Shown here in pieces: positions 49,271 to 58,961 of a stretch of 64,000 nucleotides of DNA. A model generated the notes under the pieces. The model was not told the DNA's origin, did not search any database, and saw only the letters and a list, made by a program, of their open reading frames with translations. Every line of letters begins with the position of its first letter. The stretch's first letter is position 1. A program made the position numbers and the translations under genes. The stretch covers positions 1,517,001-1,581,000 of the forward strand of contig NZ_CP092190.1 of the NCBI RefSeq assembly GCF_022344005.1, written 5' to 3'. Source of the stretch: Deinococcus sp. KNUC1210. Lineage in GTDB: Bacteria; Deinococcota; Deinococci; Deinococcales; Deinococcaceae.

Positions 49271-49976
49271 CGGAATGCTCCTTCTCGTCCTCCCCGGAAG
49301 AGCGAACGATTGAGGCTGAGTCTAGCGGTGGTGAACTGTGCAGCGGGTCGAAAATGTCATGTCGAGGTCACTGCAAACCCCTCCCCTAGCTCTCTTTGAC
49401 GGGTATATCCCGGACGCGCATACTTCTGGCCTACCCTCGTTGGCGGTTGCCAAGAGGCAGCCCGTGAGTTGCTACATTCTGCCCAATAAGGCCTGAGGTA
49501 CGACCGAAACCAGTTGCCCTTCACCAATGTGAGTGTGTTGCACCGGCCTATCCGTAGGAATACCCGAAGACCGGGTTTTCCCAGTTTTCCACTGGTCGTA
49601 GCGGCCTTGACCGTCGCACATGACTTTCCTGTTCCAGGAGCAACCACACTGGATGTAACCGAGACCCCGCCTACTCAATCTCCAAGCTGTCCCATCACAG
49701 AGCCTGCCTTTAGGCGTCTCGACTCTCAGAAAGAACGGATTACCGAGCCTTACGCTTATCTGCATCAGGCCATCGTTCAGATTCAGAATCTCCTTTCCGG
49801 GTTCGCTGCTTAGCCGGAGAACTTGCAGATGAATCCAGCATATGACGCTGCTCGACCTCGTTACGAAAAAGTTGCACCACTTCTTCGAGGTTCAGAAAGA
49901 ACTGGCACGCCTCGACCGTGAACGGGACGCTCTGCTCAACCAGTAAGGAGGCACTGAGCTAAACCTACCTGCTCCG
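49271..49976. other. Region upstream of the defence operon without a confident gene
   Basis: About 700 bases hold weak overlapping frames on both strands (minus 49472-49765, plus 49514-49813). None has a convincing start or recognised family. The stretch should include the operon promoter for the helicase gene; TAGACT at 49319-49324 (minus) is a possible -10, but no good -35 is seen. Confidence 0.4.
49842..49946 (+). CDS. Possible 34-residue helical peptide
   Basis: A short frame starting MTLLDLVTKKLHHFFEVQKE and ending DRERDALLNQ is strongly amphipathic and helical. There is no good SD. It lies just upstream of the coiled-coil gene on the same strand and may be co-transcribed, or be part of a frameshifted gene. 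Weakly supported. Confidence 0.28.
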   Translation: MTLLDLVTKKLHHFFEVQKELARLDRERDALLNQ

Positions 49977-49998
49977 ATGGCGACAGAGTCGGTGCTGT

Positions 49999-50328
49999 TT
50001 GACCCTTGCTGTCCAGTCGGCGGAAACCAGGACGCTAGCGGCACTTGCTCCGCATTTATCCAGCCTCAAATCTGTCCATGACTTCACCACCGAGCTGATG
50101 AATCTGCGTCACGACCGGCTCGTTGAGCTTCAACGGCGGCTGGAGAAACTGGACCGGCAGACAGAGACCGTTACCTATCTGGAGTCCAAGAATGCCCAAC
50201 GGCTATTACAGCAGCACAAACAGGTCCAGAGCTCTGCCGATGAGTTAGAGGACGAGCTGGATAATTGGTTACCTGCACTAGATGAACTGCTGACATTCAT
50301 GCAGGCTCAGGTAGCCGCTCAGCACTGA
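49999..50328 (+). CDS. Hypothetical coiled-coil protein
   Basis: The 109-residue product is nearly all helical, with heptad-like stretches (RHDRLVELQRRLEKLDRQTE, AQRLLQQHKQVQSSADELED), and is acidic near the C-terminus. The start is uncertain. TTG 49999 opens the frame, but ATG 49977 (MATESVLF) lies one base out of frame behind a distant GGAGG, so an extra base in the CCC at 50002-50004 may hide the true start. It is convergent with the NERD gene 23 bases away. The function is unknown. Confidence 0.5.
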   Translation: MTLAVQSAETRTLAALAPHLSSLKSVHDFTTELMNLRHDRLVELQRRLEKLDRQTETVTYLESKNAQRLLQQHKQVQSSADELEDELDNWLPALDELLTFMQAQVAAQH

Positions 50329-50351
50329 TGAACCGACTAGGCACCCTCTGC

Positions 50352-52379
50352 CTACTTCATCCGCTCCCGGCTCTGAAACAGGGTCTGCTCCAGCTGCTCG
50401 CCGATGGGGCGACCCTGTTCCCCAAGGCTCGCCATGATGCCGCGAATGTCCTCAGCCCGAACCTTGTAGCCTTTTGCCTTCACGCCATCGGTCACGACCT
50501 GACCCAAGGCCCGGATGTTCTCCACGAGGTCCTTATCCTTCAGCAGGGCCTTGATGGCGTTGACTAAGTCCTTCTGCTCGGCCTTGTCGGGCAAGCGGCC
50601 ACGCTCGTAGTACATGGCGGTCGCCGCTCCCAACAGAACGGTGAAGCCGAACACCGTGAACGGGCCAAGGGCAAAGGTCATGCCGGGAACCAGCTTGTAC
50701 AGCAGCACCGTGGCGTGCTGGGCCATAAATCCGAAGCCCAGCGTGCCGATGAGCTTCAGCGCTGCGTCCTGCTCCATGCTGCGACCGTAGAGCTGGCTGA
50801 CGCGGACCACCAGCCCTATCTGCATCGGTGCCAGGATGAAGTTGTCCGCGAAGGGCAGCGGCTGCATCGAGAGGATGCCGCCCGCCGCGCCCACGATTGC
50901 GCTGAGCCGCAGGGCCTCCACACGTTTTGTGCGGCGCTCCTCCTCGGTCAGATGCACGGTCTGCTCGAAGGCCAGCCGCTGTTCCTGAACGGCTCGGCTC
51001 TGGGCCGCTTCCTGAGCGGCGACCTCTGCTTCGCTGGCGGACTGGGCAGCGTGACTCCGCGCCTGGGTCGCCTGACTCGCGGCACGCTGAGCGGTCGTGA
51101 CTGCCTCCCCCGCCGTCTGGGTCGCGCTATGGGCGGCCTGACGGGCAGTCTCGGCCACAGCCCCGACTTCCTCCACCCGTTCCTCCAGTTGTGCCATCCG
51201 CTTTTTCAGTTCGCTCAGGGTCGTCTGGATGGGTGCCAGAGCGTCCTCCATGACCTGCTGAGGATTCAGGTCAGCCAGCTTGTCGAGCAGGCGAAGCTGC
51301 TGTTCCACGTGGTCCAGGCGTTGGGACTGCTCGTTCAGCGTGCGGTCCAGGGCGTCGGAGGGGGCGTGGGTCTGTGTCGTGCTCAGGACATCCAGGAGCT
51401 GACGCAGCTCGCCCTGTTCACGCTGCAAGGCAGTGACACGCTTCTCGACGTTGTCTGCCAACTCCAGCGCCGCTTCGACGTCCGCGCGCAGGTCTGCCTG
51501 TGCCTGGTCCATCAGCTTCAGCACCTCCGCCTCACTGAGGCTGGGTAGGGCCAAATACAGGTGCAGTATCAGCAGCTCGGTGTTGGGCTTGACACTGGTT
51601 ACCGGTAAGACCCGGTACTCCGGATGGCTGGGCACCTCGACCTGAAAGGGCAACAGCGGCAGACCCAACAACTCAAAGGTACCGAGGGGCCCTGTGATGG
51701 CCTGAAAGATGTCGCCCGCCGCGTGGGCTGTCAGGGTCAGCTCAACACCCGGTAATCGTTCCCGCCCATTCAGCAGCATCACAGTGCCCTGGACGCTCAA
51801 TTCACCCAGGGGCTTGGCTCCCAGACGCTTCCGGAGGGAGTCGCGCTCCTTGTCGCTGAGGAGAACGCTGAGCTTGGCTTCCCGGCGCTTCAGCAGCGTC
51901 TCCAGATACCTGACGCCGTTGGCGACCTTGACCCAGCCGAGGTCATGCCAGACCTGCTCCTTCATCGGCTGCCGGTCATCTCCGACCCGGTGGGCGGCGT
52001 TGTACTGCTCCAACGCGACCCAGGGAAAGATTCTGCTGTGCAGGCTCGGTAGCAGCTGCTCGACCACGGGTTGAAACGCCTTGGTCGCGTTCTCGACCTG
52101 CTGGGCGGGTGACTCACCGAGCCCGTTGCGGTCTTCGTACCCGGCCCGCACCCAACGTCCATCGGTCTCGATGAGCAGCGGTTGACTACGCCGCTTGAAC
52201 TCGATGACATGGATGGCCCGCTCGGTGACGACCACAGCGTCCAGCTCGCGGGCCGTCTTGCCGTTGGCGGGCCTCACGTTGAGGACGACGCTCCAGGTGC
52301 CGGGAAGGAGACGAAGGGCTTCGAGGGTACTGGGAAGGAGGTCCATCACGCCGTTGTTGCCGTAGTAGAGCTTTGCCAC
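50352..52379 (-). CDS. NERD-domain protein with long coiled coil and membrane segments
   Basis: The 675-residue protein has an N-terminal NERD (nuclease-related) domain with ELDAVVVTERAIHVIEFKRR, where E-x-K matches the PD-(D/E)XK core. A carboxypeptidase-regulatory-like beta region follows (VMLLNGRERLPGVELTLTAH), then a long Ala/Gln-rich coiled coil (about residues 290-490), and hydrophobic segments near 550-620 (FADNFILAPMQIGLVVRV; FALGPFTVFGFTVLLGAATA). The start is GTG 52379. It may be a membrane-tethered DNA-end nuclease. It lies near attR and is likely accessory defence cargo; the role is inferred. Confidence 0.8.
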   Translation of the reverse strand: MAKLYYGNNGVMDLLPSTLEALRLLPGTWSVVLNVRPANGKTARELDAVVVTERAIHVIEFKRRSQPLLIETDGRWVRAGYEDRNGLGESPAQQVENATKAFQPVVEQLLPSLHSRIFPWVALEQYNAAHRVGDDRQPMKEQVWHDLGWVKVANGVRYLETLLKRREAKLSVLLSDKERDSLRKRLGAKPLGELSVQGTVMLLNGRERLPGVELTLTAHAAGDIFQAITGPLGTFELLGLPLLPFQVEVPSHPEYRVLPVTSVKPNTELLILHLYLALPSLSEAEVLKLMDQAQADLRADVEAALELADNVEKRVTALQREQGELRQLLDVLSTTQTHAPSDALDRTLNEQSQRLDHVEQQLRLLDKLADLNPQQVMEDALAPIQTTLSELKKRMAQLEERVEEVGAVAETARQAAHSATQTAGEAVTTAQRAASQATQARSHAAQSASEAEVAAQEAAQSRAVQEQRLAFEQTVHLTEEERRTKRVEALRLSAIVGAAGGILSMQPLPFADNFILAPMQIGLVVRVSQLYGRSMEQDAALKLIGTLGFGFMAQHATVLLYKLVPGMTFALGPFTVFGFTVLLGAATAMYYERGRLPDKAEQKDLVNAIKALLKDKDLVENIRALGQVVTDGVKAKGYKVRAEDIRGIMASLGEQGRPIGEQLEQTLFQSRERMK

Positions 52380-52454
52380 GCTGGGAACTATAGGAAGGTG
52401 CCCACCTACGCCTTCTTACAGAGGCGACTTCTCCCGAACCGTGAAGGTCAGGAG

Positions 52455-52724
52455 CTACGAGGCGGTCCACCCTTCGGGCCTCGACACGACAACCAGCTCT
52501 GGGTACTCCGTTTCGAGCTGGGTGCGCCTGGACAGGTGGTTCCGATAGAGCTGCTGGAGCTTGGCTTGCTGTGGCCCAGTCTGGCCGTCGTCATCGGGGC
52601 CGAGCAGGTCGAACAGCACGAGGAGATTGGTGAGCACCTGAAGGTACTCGCGCTGCACGTCGGCAGGCAGGGAACTGTCCGCGAGGCGGGCATGGACAAG
52701 GTCGAGCGTCATGGAACGAAACAT
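52455..52724 (-). CDS. Hypothetical helical protein near attR
   Basis: The 89-residue soluble protein has mostly helical segments (DVQREYLQVLTNLLVLFDLL, QQAKLQQLYRNHLSRRTQLE). The ATG has GGAGG six bases upstream, a stronger site than most genes here, so it is probably real. No family is recognised. It is upstream of the NERD gene on the same strand (75-base gap). Confidence 0.6.
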   Translation of the reverse strand: MFRSMTLDLVHARLADSSLPADVQREYLQVLTNLLVLFDLLGPDDDGQTGPQQAKLQQLYRNHLSRRTQLETEYPELVVVSRPEGWTAS

Positions 52725-52789
52725 GGTGAACCTCCAAAGGAAATCAGCCCGACCACAAAGGCCGAGCCGAGGAAAAGCGAGGGTTTTTA

Positions 52790-52967
52790 TTGTCCAGGAG
52801 CGAGAATTGGTGATTTTTCAGCACACGACTTCGTGTCGTTGTCTGCACCGAGAGGTGAAATCACTGTCCAGGACGGCATTCTCACAATCAGCGTATCCGC
52901 TGTCTCGTGTGCTCCCGGCGATTTTGACAGGGTAACAAATCGGATATATATTGTCCCAGACGGCATT
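52790..52967. repeat. Three imperfect direct repeats next to attR
   Basis: TTGTCCAGGA at 52790, CTGTCCAGGACGGCATT at 52864-52880 and TTGTCCCAGACGGCATT at 52951-52967. The last two match at 15 of 17 positions. Spacing suggests arm-type binding sites for the integrase or an excision factor. Confidence 0.4.
52924..52952 (+). promoter_or_regulatory. Consensus promoter facing out of the element
   Basis: TTGACA (52924-52929), exactly 17 bases, then TATATT (52947-52952). It reads rightward across attR. In a circular excised form it would read across attP toward the integrase. Confidence 0.65.
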
Positions 52968-52976
52968 GAAGCCGGT

Positions 52977-53038
<62 letters not shown>

Positions 53039-53045
53039 GAGAAAA

Positions 53046-53068
53046 CCCCGTCTCAGGCGGGGTTTTTT
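53046..53068. terminator. Original tRNA/cobB bidirectional terminator
   Basis: CCCCGTC-TCA-GGCGGGG stem (one G-T pair) followed by TTTTTTG. On the minus strand it lies just beyond the cobB stop. Confidence 0.75.
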
Positions 53069-53081
53069 GTTTTGGATGGCC

Positions 53082-53834
53082 CTAGGCGTCCCGGGCTTCC
53101 ATCAGGCGCGTCAGCCCTTCACTCGCTGTTGCACGAAGGCTGAAACTGGCCCGCTGGGTCAGCGGCGTTTCATCCGGATTGATCTCGAAGACCAGACCGC
53201 CGTGCGAGCGTGTGCGGTCTGCCAGCCCTGCCGCCGGATAGACCAGACTGCTGGTGCCGATGATCAGCGCGACATCGGCACGCTTGAACTGGAGTTCTGC
53301 CAGTGCCAGCACGTCATCCGGCAGGAATTCACCGAACCAGACGATGTGGGGGCGCATGCGGTGGCCGCAGACCTCGCATTTGGGCGGGGGCGTGAAGGTG
53401 GCGGCGTCGGGGAGCGGCTGGACATGACCGCACGCCTCGCAGCGGGCCGAGAGCAGCGTGCCGTGCAGTTCCAGCGGCGCGGCACTTCCGGCCCGCTGGT
53501 GCAGACCGTCCACGTTCTGCGTCACCAGCGTGAAGGCGTCCGAGCCACCCTCGGCGCGTTTCTGGCGTTCCAGCTCGGCCAGCAGAAGGTGTCCCCGGTT
53601 CGGCTGCGCCTGCATCACATCACGGAACCGGCCCGCGTACCACTCCCACACCAGTTCCGGATCGCGGTGATAGGCGTCGGGGCTGGCGAGGTCTTCGGGG
53701 CGAAACCGCGCCCAGTGCCCGGTCTGGGCGTCTCGGAAGGTGGGAATGCCACTCTCGGCACTGATGCCCGCTCCGGTCAGGACCACGACCCGGCGAGCAG
53801 CCTGAAGCGTTGAGCGTGCCTCGGCAAGATTCAT
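53082..53834 (-). CDS. cobB: NAD-dependent deacylase (sirtuin, CobB-like)
   Basis: The 250-residue class III sirtuin has the NAD-binding VLTGAGISAESGIPTFRDA at the start, TQNVDGLHQRAG with the catalytic His region HGTLL, and a zinc site of two CxxC pairs (CEACGH; CEVCGH). HIVWFGEFLPDD is the last cofactor-contact motif. It removes acetyl or longer acyl groups from lysines in the cytoplasm using NAD. Length and motifs are complete. It is the first chromosomal gene right of the element. Confidence 0.94.
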   Translation of the reverse strand: MNLAEARSTLQAARRVVVLTGAGISAESGIPTFRDAQTGHWARFRPEDLASPDAYHRDPELVWEWYAGRFRDVMQAQPNRGHLLLAELERQKRAEGGSDAFTLVTQNVDGLHQRAGSAAPLELHGTLLSARCEACGHVQPLPDAATFTPPPKCEVCGHRMRPHIVWFGEFLPDDVLALAELQFKRADVALIIGTSSLVYPAAGLADRTRSHGGLVFEINPDETPLTQRASFSLRATASEGLTRLMEARDA

Positions 53835-53915
53835 GCAGACAGGATAGAGGTGGGGGAGCGGGAAACAGCGTGCACCTGTTTCCCGCTCCCCCGGCCCTTC
53901 GCCCTGCCCGGTTCC

Positions 53916-55598
53916 TCAGTAGGCGAAATACACCAGATCGGCGGGCACATTTTCGGGCAGGGGGCGGCCCGGCACGGTGGCTGTTTCAGCGTCCAGTTCC
54001 AGCGCCAGCGCCCTCGCCTGAGCCAGATACCCGGCGTAATCGTCGGCCCTGCTCGCCTCGTTGCCGGGCAGCGGCAGCGGCAGCGCGAACAGATCGGGTG
54101 CTGTGCGCTGGGCGTCGCTGGCGTGGCTCCAGGCCCCGCTCTGCCAGTCGAAGGTGTAGAGCGGCACGAACAGATGTCCGTACTCGCCGATGAATTCCAC
54201 GGCGCTCAGCAGGAATTCCAGCTCCTCGGCGTTCGTCCAGGGAGCCAGATTCAGGCGCACCCAGCCGGGCTTCAGGCCTTCCAGATCCGACAGGATGCAC
54301 TGCTGGTAGCGCAGGCTGGTCTCGTCGGAAATGGAGAGCAGCGCGTGTCCATACGGCCCGGCACACGCGCAGCCGCCCCGCGCCTGAATGCCGAACAGGT
54401 CGTTGAGCAGCCGCACCGCCAGCCGGGGATGCAGGTACGCGCCGTCCGGGGTGCGGACCAGGAACGACAGCACGGCCAGCCGGGGCGAATCCAGATTGCC
54501 CAGCAGGTGCAGGCCCCGGTGAGGGCGCAGCCGCTCGATGGCCTGCCGGATCAGATCGTGTTCACGCGCCTCGATGCGCTCCGGGGTCAGGGTTTCCTTG
54601 ACCTTGAAGGCCAGTGCTGCCTTCAGCTTGCCCAGAATGGCCGGGGTTCCGGCGTCCTCGCGGGCCTCGATATCGGCCACGAAGGCGTGCCCCTGACGGC
54701 TGACAAAGCGCACCGTGCCGCCGCCCGCCGTCGAGGGCGTCGTCAGGTGGTACAGGTGCTCCTGAAAGCACAGCAGGCCGGGCGTGCCGGGGCCGCCCAC
54801 AAACTTGTGAGGGCTCAGGAACACCGCGTCGTAGCCGTCCGGTTTGCCGGGCTTCATGTCGATGTGGGTATATGGCGCACTGGCCGCGAAGTCGAAGAAA
54901 GCGAGCGCGCCGTGCCGGTGCAGCAGGCGGGCCACACTGCGGGTATCGGTCAGCAGGCCCGTGACGTTGCTGGCAGCGCTGAACGAGCCGATGCGCGGCC
55001 TGCCCAGATATGCCGGATTCTTCAGGGCGCTCCTGAGGGCGTCCAGATCGAGGTGCCCGCGCTCGCACAGCGGCAATTCCACCACCTCTGCCAGCGTTTC
55101 GCGCCAGCTCACTTCGTTGCTGTGGTGCTCGTATGGTCCCACGAACACCACCGGGCGCTGCTCGGGCGGCAGCTGTGCCAGCACCTCCGCTCGGCGCGAA
55201 CTCGGCACACTCAGCCCCAGGATGTCCTGAATGCGCCGCACAGCCGCCGTGCTGCCGGAACCGCAGAACACCAGCTTGCAGCTCGCATCGCCGCCCAGCT
55301 GCGCCTTGATGTAATCGCTCGCCTGATGCGTCAGCTGCGTGGTCTGTGCTCCGCTGCGGCTGTCCTCGGTGTGGGTGTTGGCATACAGCGGCAGGACGCG
55401 CTGCACCAGGGTTTCTTCCACCCAGCGCAGCGCCCGCCCCGAAGCGATGTAGTCGGCGTAGGTCAGTCGCCTCGTACCGAAGGGCGTGGAAATGGGTGTG
55501 CCCTCCCCCACCAGTTGCCCGCGCACCCAGTCGAAAGGGTCGGCTCCGTTCAGAGGGAGCATGGCGCTCGGGAGGGCGGAAACGTGAGGAGGCGTCAT
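53916..55598 (-). CDS. Class V-fold PLP-dependent aminotransferase/lyase
   Basis: The 560-residue type-I fold PLP enzyme has the cofactor Lys in FLSPHKFVGGPGTPGLL, a phosphate-binding region (KLVFCGSGSTAAVRRIQDIL), and HHSNEVSWRETLAEVVEL. The sequence is longer than ordinary cysteine desulfurases because of an extended C-terminal part (VPLYTFDWQSGAWSHASDAQ). Class V includes desulfurases, kynureninases and selenocysteine lyases; the substrate is not clear. It is a single gene with normal local composition. Confidence 0.88.
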   Translation of the reverse strand: MTPPHVSALPSAMLPLNGADPFDWVRGQLVGEGTPISTPFGTRRLTYADYIASGRALRWVEETLVQRVLPLYANTHTEDSRSGAQTTQLTHQASDYIKAQLGGDASCKLVFCGSGSTAAVRRIQDILGLSVPSSRRAEVLAQLPPEQRPVVFVGPYEHHSNEVSWRETLAEVVELPLCERGHLDLDALRSALKNPAYLGRPRIGSFSAASNVTGLLTDTRSVARLLHRHGALAFFDFAASAPYTHIDMKPGKPDGYDAVFLSPHKFVGGPGTPGLLCFQEHLYHLTTPSTAGGGTVRFVSRQGHAFVADIEAREDAGTPAILGKLKAALAFKVKETLTPERIEAREHDLIRQAIERLRPHRGLHLLGNLDSPRLAVLSFLVRTPDGAYLHPRLAVRLLNDLFGIQARGGCACAGPYGHALLSISDETSLRYQQCILSDLEGLKPGWVRLNLAPWTNAEELEFLLSAVEFIGEYGHLFVPLYTFDWQSGAWSHASDAQRTAPDLFALPLPLPGNEASRADDYAGYLAQARALALELDAETATVPGRPLPENVPADLVYFAY

Positions 55599-55658
55599 GA
55601 CTCAAGTCTAGGTGCAGCGACCTTTATTCGTCTCACATGCAACTGACAATTCTTCGCC

Positions 55659-56159
55659 TTACTGCGTATCGGTAGAGCCGCCCGCACACGCCGCGCCGTA
55701 CTCAGGAGCGGTTTTGATATCGGAAAACTGTTTCACAAACGCGCTCAGGCGGGCATCGTCTGCCCCGGTCGCCTGAAGCTGGGCGTTCCAGGCGGTGATG
55801 ACCACCGGACTCGGCAGACCGGAACGCGGGCTGAGCAGTGACAGCGGCTGTGCCCTGAGCAGCGCTTTCAGCGTGTTCACCTCGGCAGCCGGAAGTGCCG
55901 GGGCGTAGGTGATCCAGATGGCTCCACGTGCCAGGGTATGCACGGCATACTCGTCGTAGACAGGAGCGGCATACACGCCGCAGCTCTGCCAGACGGGGCT
56001 GTACACACCGCCCACCGGGGGATTTTCGCTGTACTGGAGTTTGCCTTCCTGCATCTGCCCGCCCGCATAGTGGTAGGTGGTCAGATGCTCGATTCCCGGA
56101 CGACACGCGGCGAGGAAGACAGCAGGAAGAAGGAAGTACAGAAAACGGAACCTCGACAT
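55659..56159 (-). CDS. Putative lipoprotein, unknown function
   Basis: The 166-residue protein has a lipoprotein signal (FRFLYFLLPAVFLAACRPG) with lipobox LAAC, so it should be anchored in the envelope. The mature part is beta-rich with several Tyr (TTYHYAGGQMQEGKLQYSEN; GVYAAPVYDEYAVHT). No family is recognised. It follows the YhhQ-type gene on the same strand by 69 bases and may share its transcript. Confidence 0.7.
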   Translation of the reverse strand: MSRFRFLYFLLPAVFLAACRPGIEHLTTYHYAGGQMQEGKLQYSENPPVGGVYSPVWQSCGVYAAPVYDEYAVHTLARGAIWITYAPALPAAEVNTLKALLRAQPLSLLSPRSGLPSPVVITAWNAQLQATGADDARLSAFVKQFSDIKTAPEYGAACAGGSTDTQ

Positions 56160-56228
56160 CTGGCGGCACTGTAGCAGGCGGGCCAGCAGGTCGGCGGCTC
56201 AGGTGCAGACAGCCGCGCAGGCCCGGCG

Positions 56229-56981
56229 TTACGCTTCCGGCTGATTTCGGTTGCCCACACTCAGCCTGAAGGGGTTGAAATCGGTGTGGCGGTCGTACAC
56301 ATCGGCCCCCTCGGCGCGTTTCAGGAAGTTCACCACCGCGTAGGTCACGGGTGTCAGAATCACTTCCAGCGCCACCTTGTACAGGTAGTTGAACAGGATC
56401 AGGCCCCACAGCACATCGGTGGGCAAGACGCCCAGGAAGGCGACCAGACTGAACACCAGCGTGTCTGCGCCCTGCCCCACCAGCGTGCTGCCGATGGTAC
56501 GCGTCCACAGGTGCTTGCCCGCAGTGGCGATCTTCAGGCGGGCGAGCACGTAGCTGTTCAGGAACTCGCCCACGAAAAACGCGGCAGTGGACGCCAGCAG
56601 GATGCGCGGCGCGAAGGCGAAGACCGTTCCGAACGCGCCCCTGGTGGGACTGTCGGCACTTTCGGGCAGCGCGGCCACAAAGGCAAACGTCAGGGTGGCG
56701 AGCAGGTTCATGGCGAGGCCGAACCAGATCACCCGGCGCGAGCGGGCGTAGCCGTACACCTCGGTCAGCAGGTCACCGAAGATATAGGTGAGCGGAAACA
56801 GGATCGTGCCGCCGTCGAACGCAGGTTTCCAGACGCCCAGATTGGCTGTGGCCGTTTTGGTGCTGGCAATGTTGGAAATGATCAGGACCACCGCGAACAG
56901 ACCCAGAATCAGGTCGAAATAGCGGAAACGGCGTTCGGGAGCGGGTTGAGACGACTGAGACTGGTGCTGGGCGCTGGACAT
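56229..56981 (-). CDS. yhhQ: Queuosine precursor transporter (YhhQ/VUT family)
   Basis: The 250-residue membrane protein has six hydrophobic segments and the VUT family signatures LIISNIASTKTATANLGVWK, FPLTYIFGDLLTEVYGYARS and VGEFLNSYVLARLK. Members import 7-cyano- or 7-aminomethyl-7-deazaguanine for queuosine in tRNA. GGAGG lies just upstream of the ATG. A preQ1 riboswitch in the leader was looked for and not recognised. The N-terminal tail (MSSAQHQSQSSQPAPERRFR) is polar and disordered. Confidence 0.92.
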   Translation of the reverse strand: MSSAQHQSQSSQPAPERRFRYFDLILGLFAVVLIISNIASTKTATANLGVWKPAFDGGTILFPLTYIFGDLLTEVYGYARSRRVIWFGLAMNLLATLTFAFVAALPESADSPTRGAFGTVFAFAPRILLASTAAFFVGEFLNSYVLARLKIATAGKHLWTRTIGSTLVGQGADTLVFSLVAFLGVLPTDVLWGLILFNYLYKVALEVILTPVTYAVVNFLKRAEGADVYDRHTDFNPFRLSVGNRNQPEA

Positions 56982-57307
56982 GCGGCCTCCTTGGATGTGG
57001 CGTCATCGCGCGGAAGGCGAAGGCCAAAATGCAGTTTACCGGGCGAGATAAGGTTCTGGACAGGTTGTGGAACGAAAGAAATGCGCTGCTCTCAGGGGGT
57101 CTCTCCGTACCCAGCGACCCGGCAACAGAGAGACGGGAAGATAGGTGTGAAAGGGGCATCCAGAACCCGGCTCCCTGCCCCGTCTACCCGGACCGCCGCC
57201 TCTCGGTCTCCTGCTTCCTGCCGAACACTGCTCTAGCACATTCGCCGCTCTCAGAGGCGAGATTCACGACATTTGACGTTTCTGGCACGTGCTAACTTCC
57301 GGTCAAC
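56982..57307. other. Divergent intergenic region between yhhQ and the ChlI-like gene
   Basis: About 326 bases with no gene. On the plus side TTGACG (57274-57279) and TAACTT (57292-57297) precede ATG 57308, but with a short spacer of about 12 bases, so the promoter is uncertain. The transcript may be leaderless. Confidence 0.4.
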
Positions 57308-58759
<1,452 letters not shown>

Positions 58760-58770
58760 GCTGAGCAGGC

Positions 58771-58803
58771 GAGCGCTTCAGACCGACATGTTCTGAAGCG
58801 CTC
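58771..58803. terminator. Inverted repeat after the ChlI-like gene
   Basis: Perfect 12-bp arms GAGCGCTTCAGA / TCTGAAGCGCTC around a nine-base loop, 12 bases past the stop. There is no T-run. Confidence 0.45.
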
Positions 58804-58832
58804 ACCCGCACCACTCCCAGCAGGAAATAGCA

Positions 58833-58870
58833 GCGGCACGCCATTGATCGGCGTGCCGCGTTCATTTGTC
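58833..58870 (+). terminator. Terminator between convergent genes
   Basis: GCGGCACGCC / GGCGTGCCGC stem (58833-58859) followed by a T-rich stretch. Confidence 0.6.
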
Positions 58871-58910
58871 ATTTCTTACAACCGCTGCTCGCATGTCGGC
58901 AGAGTGGTGC

Positions 58911-58952
58911 TGGGGCGATGGAATCCGGAAGGCCTGGAATTCCATCGCCCCA
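58911..58952. terminator. Hairpin at the 3' end of the DUF11 surface-protein gene
   Basis: 14-bp arms TGGGGCGATGGAAT / ATTCCATCGCCCCA. It lies 10 bases past the minus-strand stop. No T-tract. Confidence 0.5.
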
Positions 58953-58961
58953 GCAGGTCAA

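Noticed and set aside
49472..49813. Overlapping genes on both strands upstream of the helicase
   Set aside because: Neither frame has a good start site or recognised motif, and they overlap each other. Kept only as an unexplained region.
56982..57060. preQ1 riboswitch upstream of yhhQ
   Set aside because: The leader lacks a recognisable preQ1-I or preQ1-II core; only a plain GGAGG site is clear.
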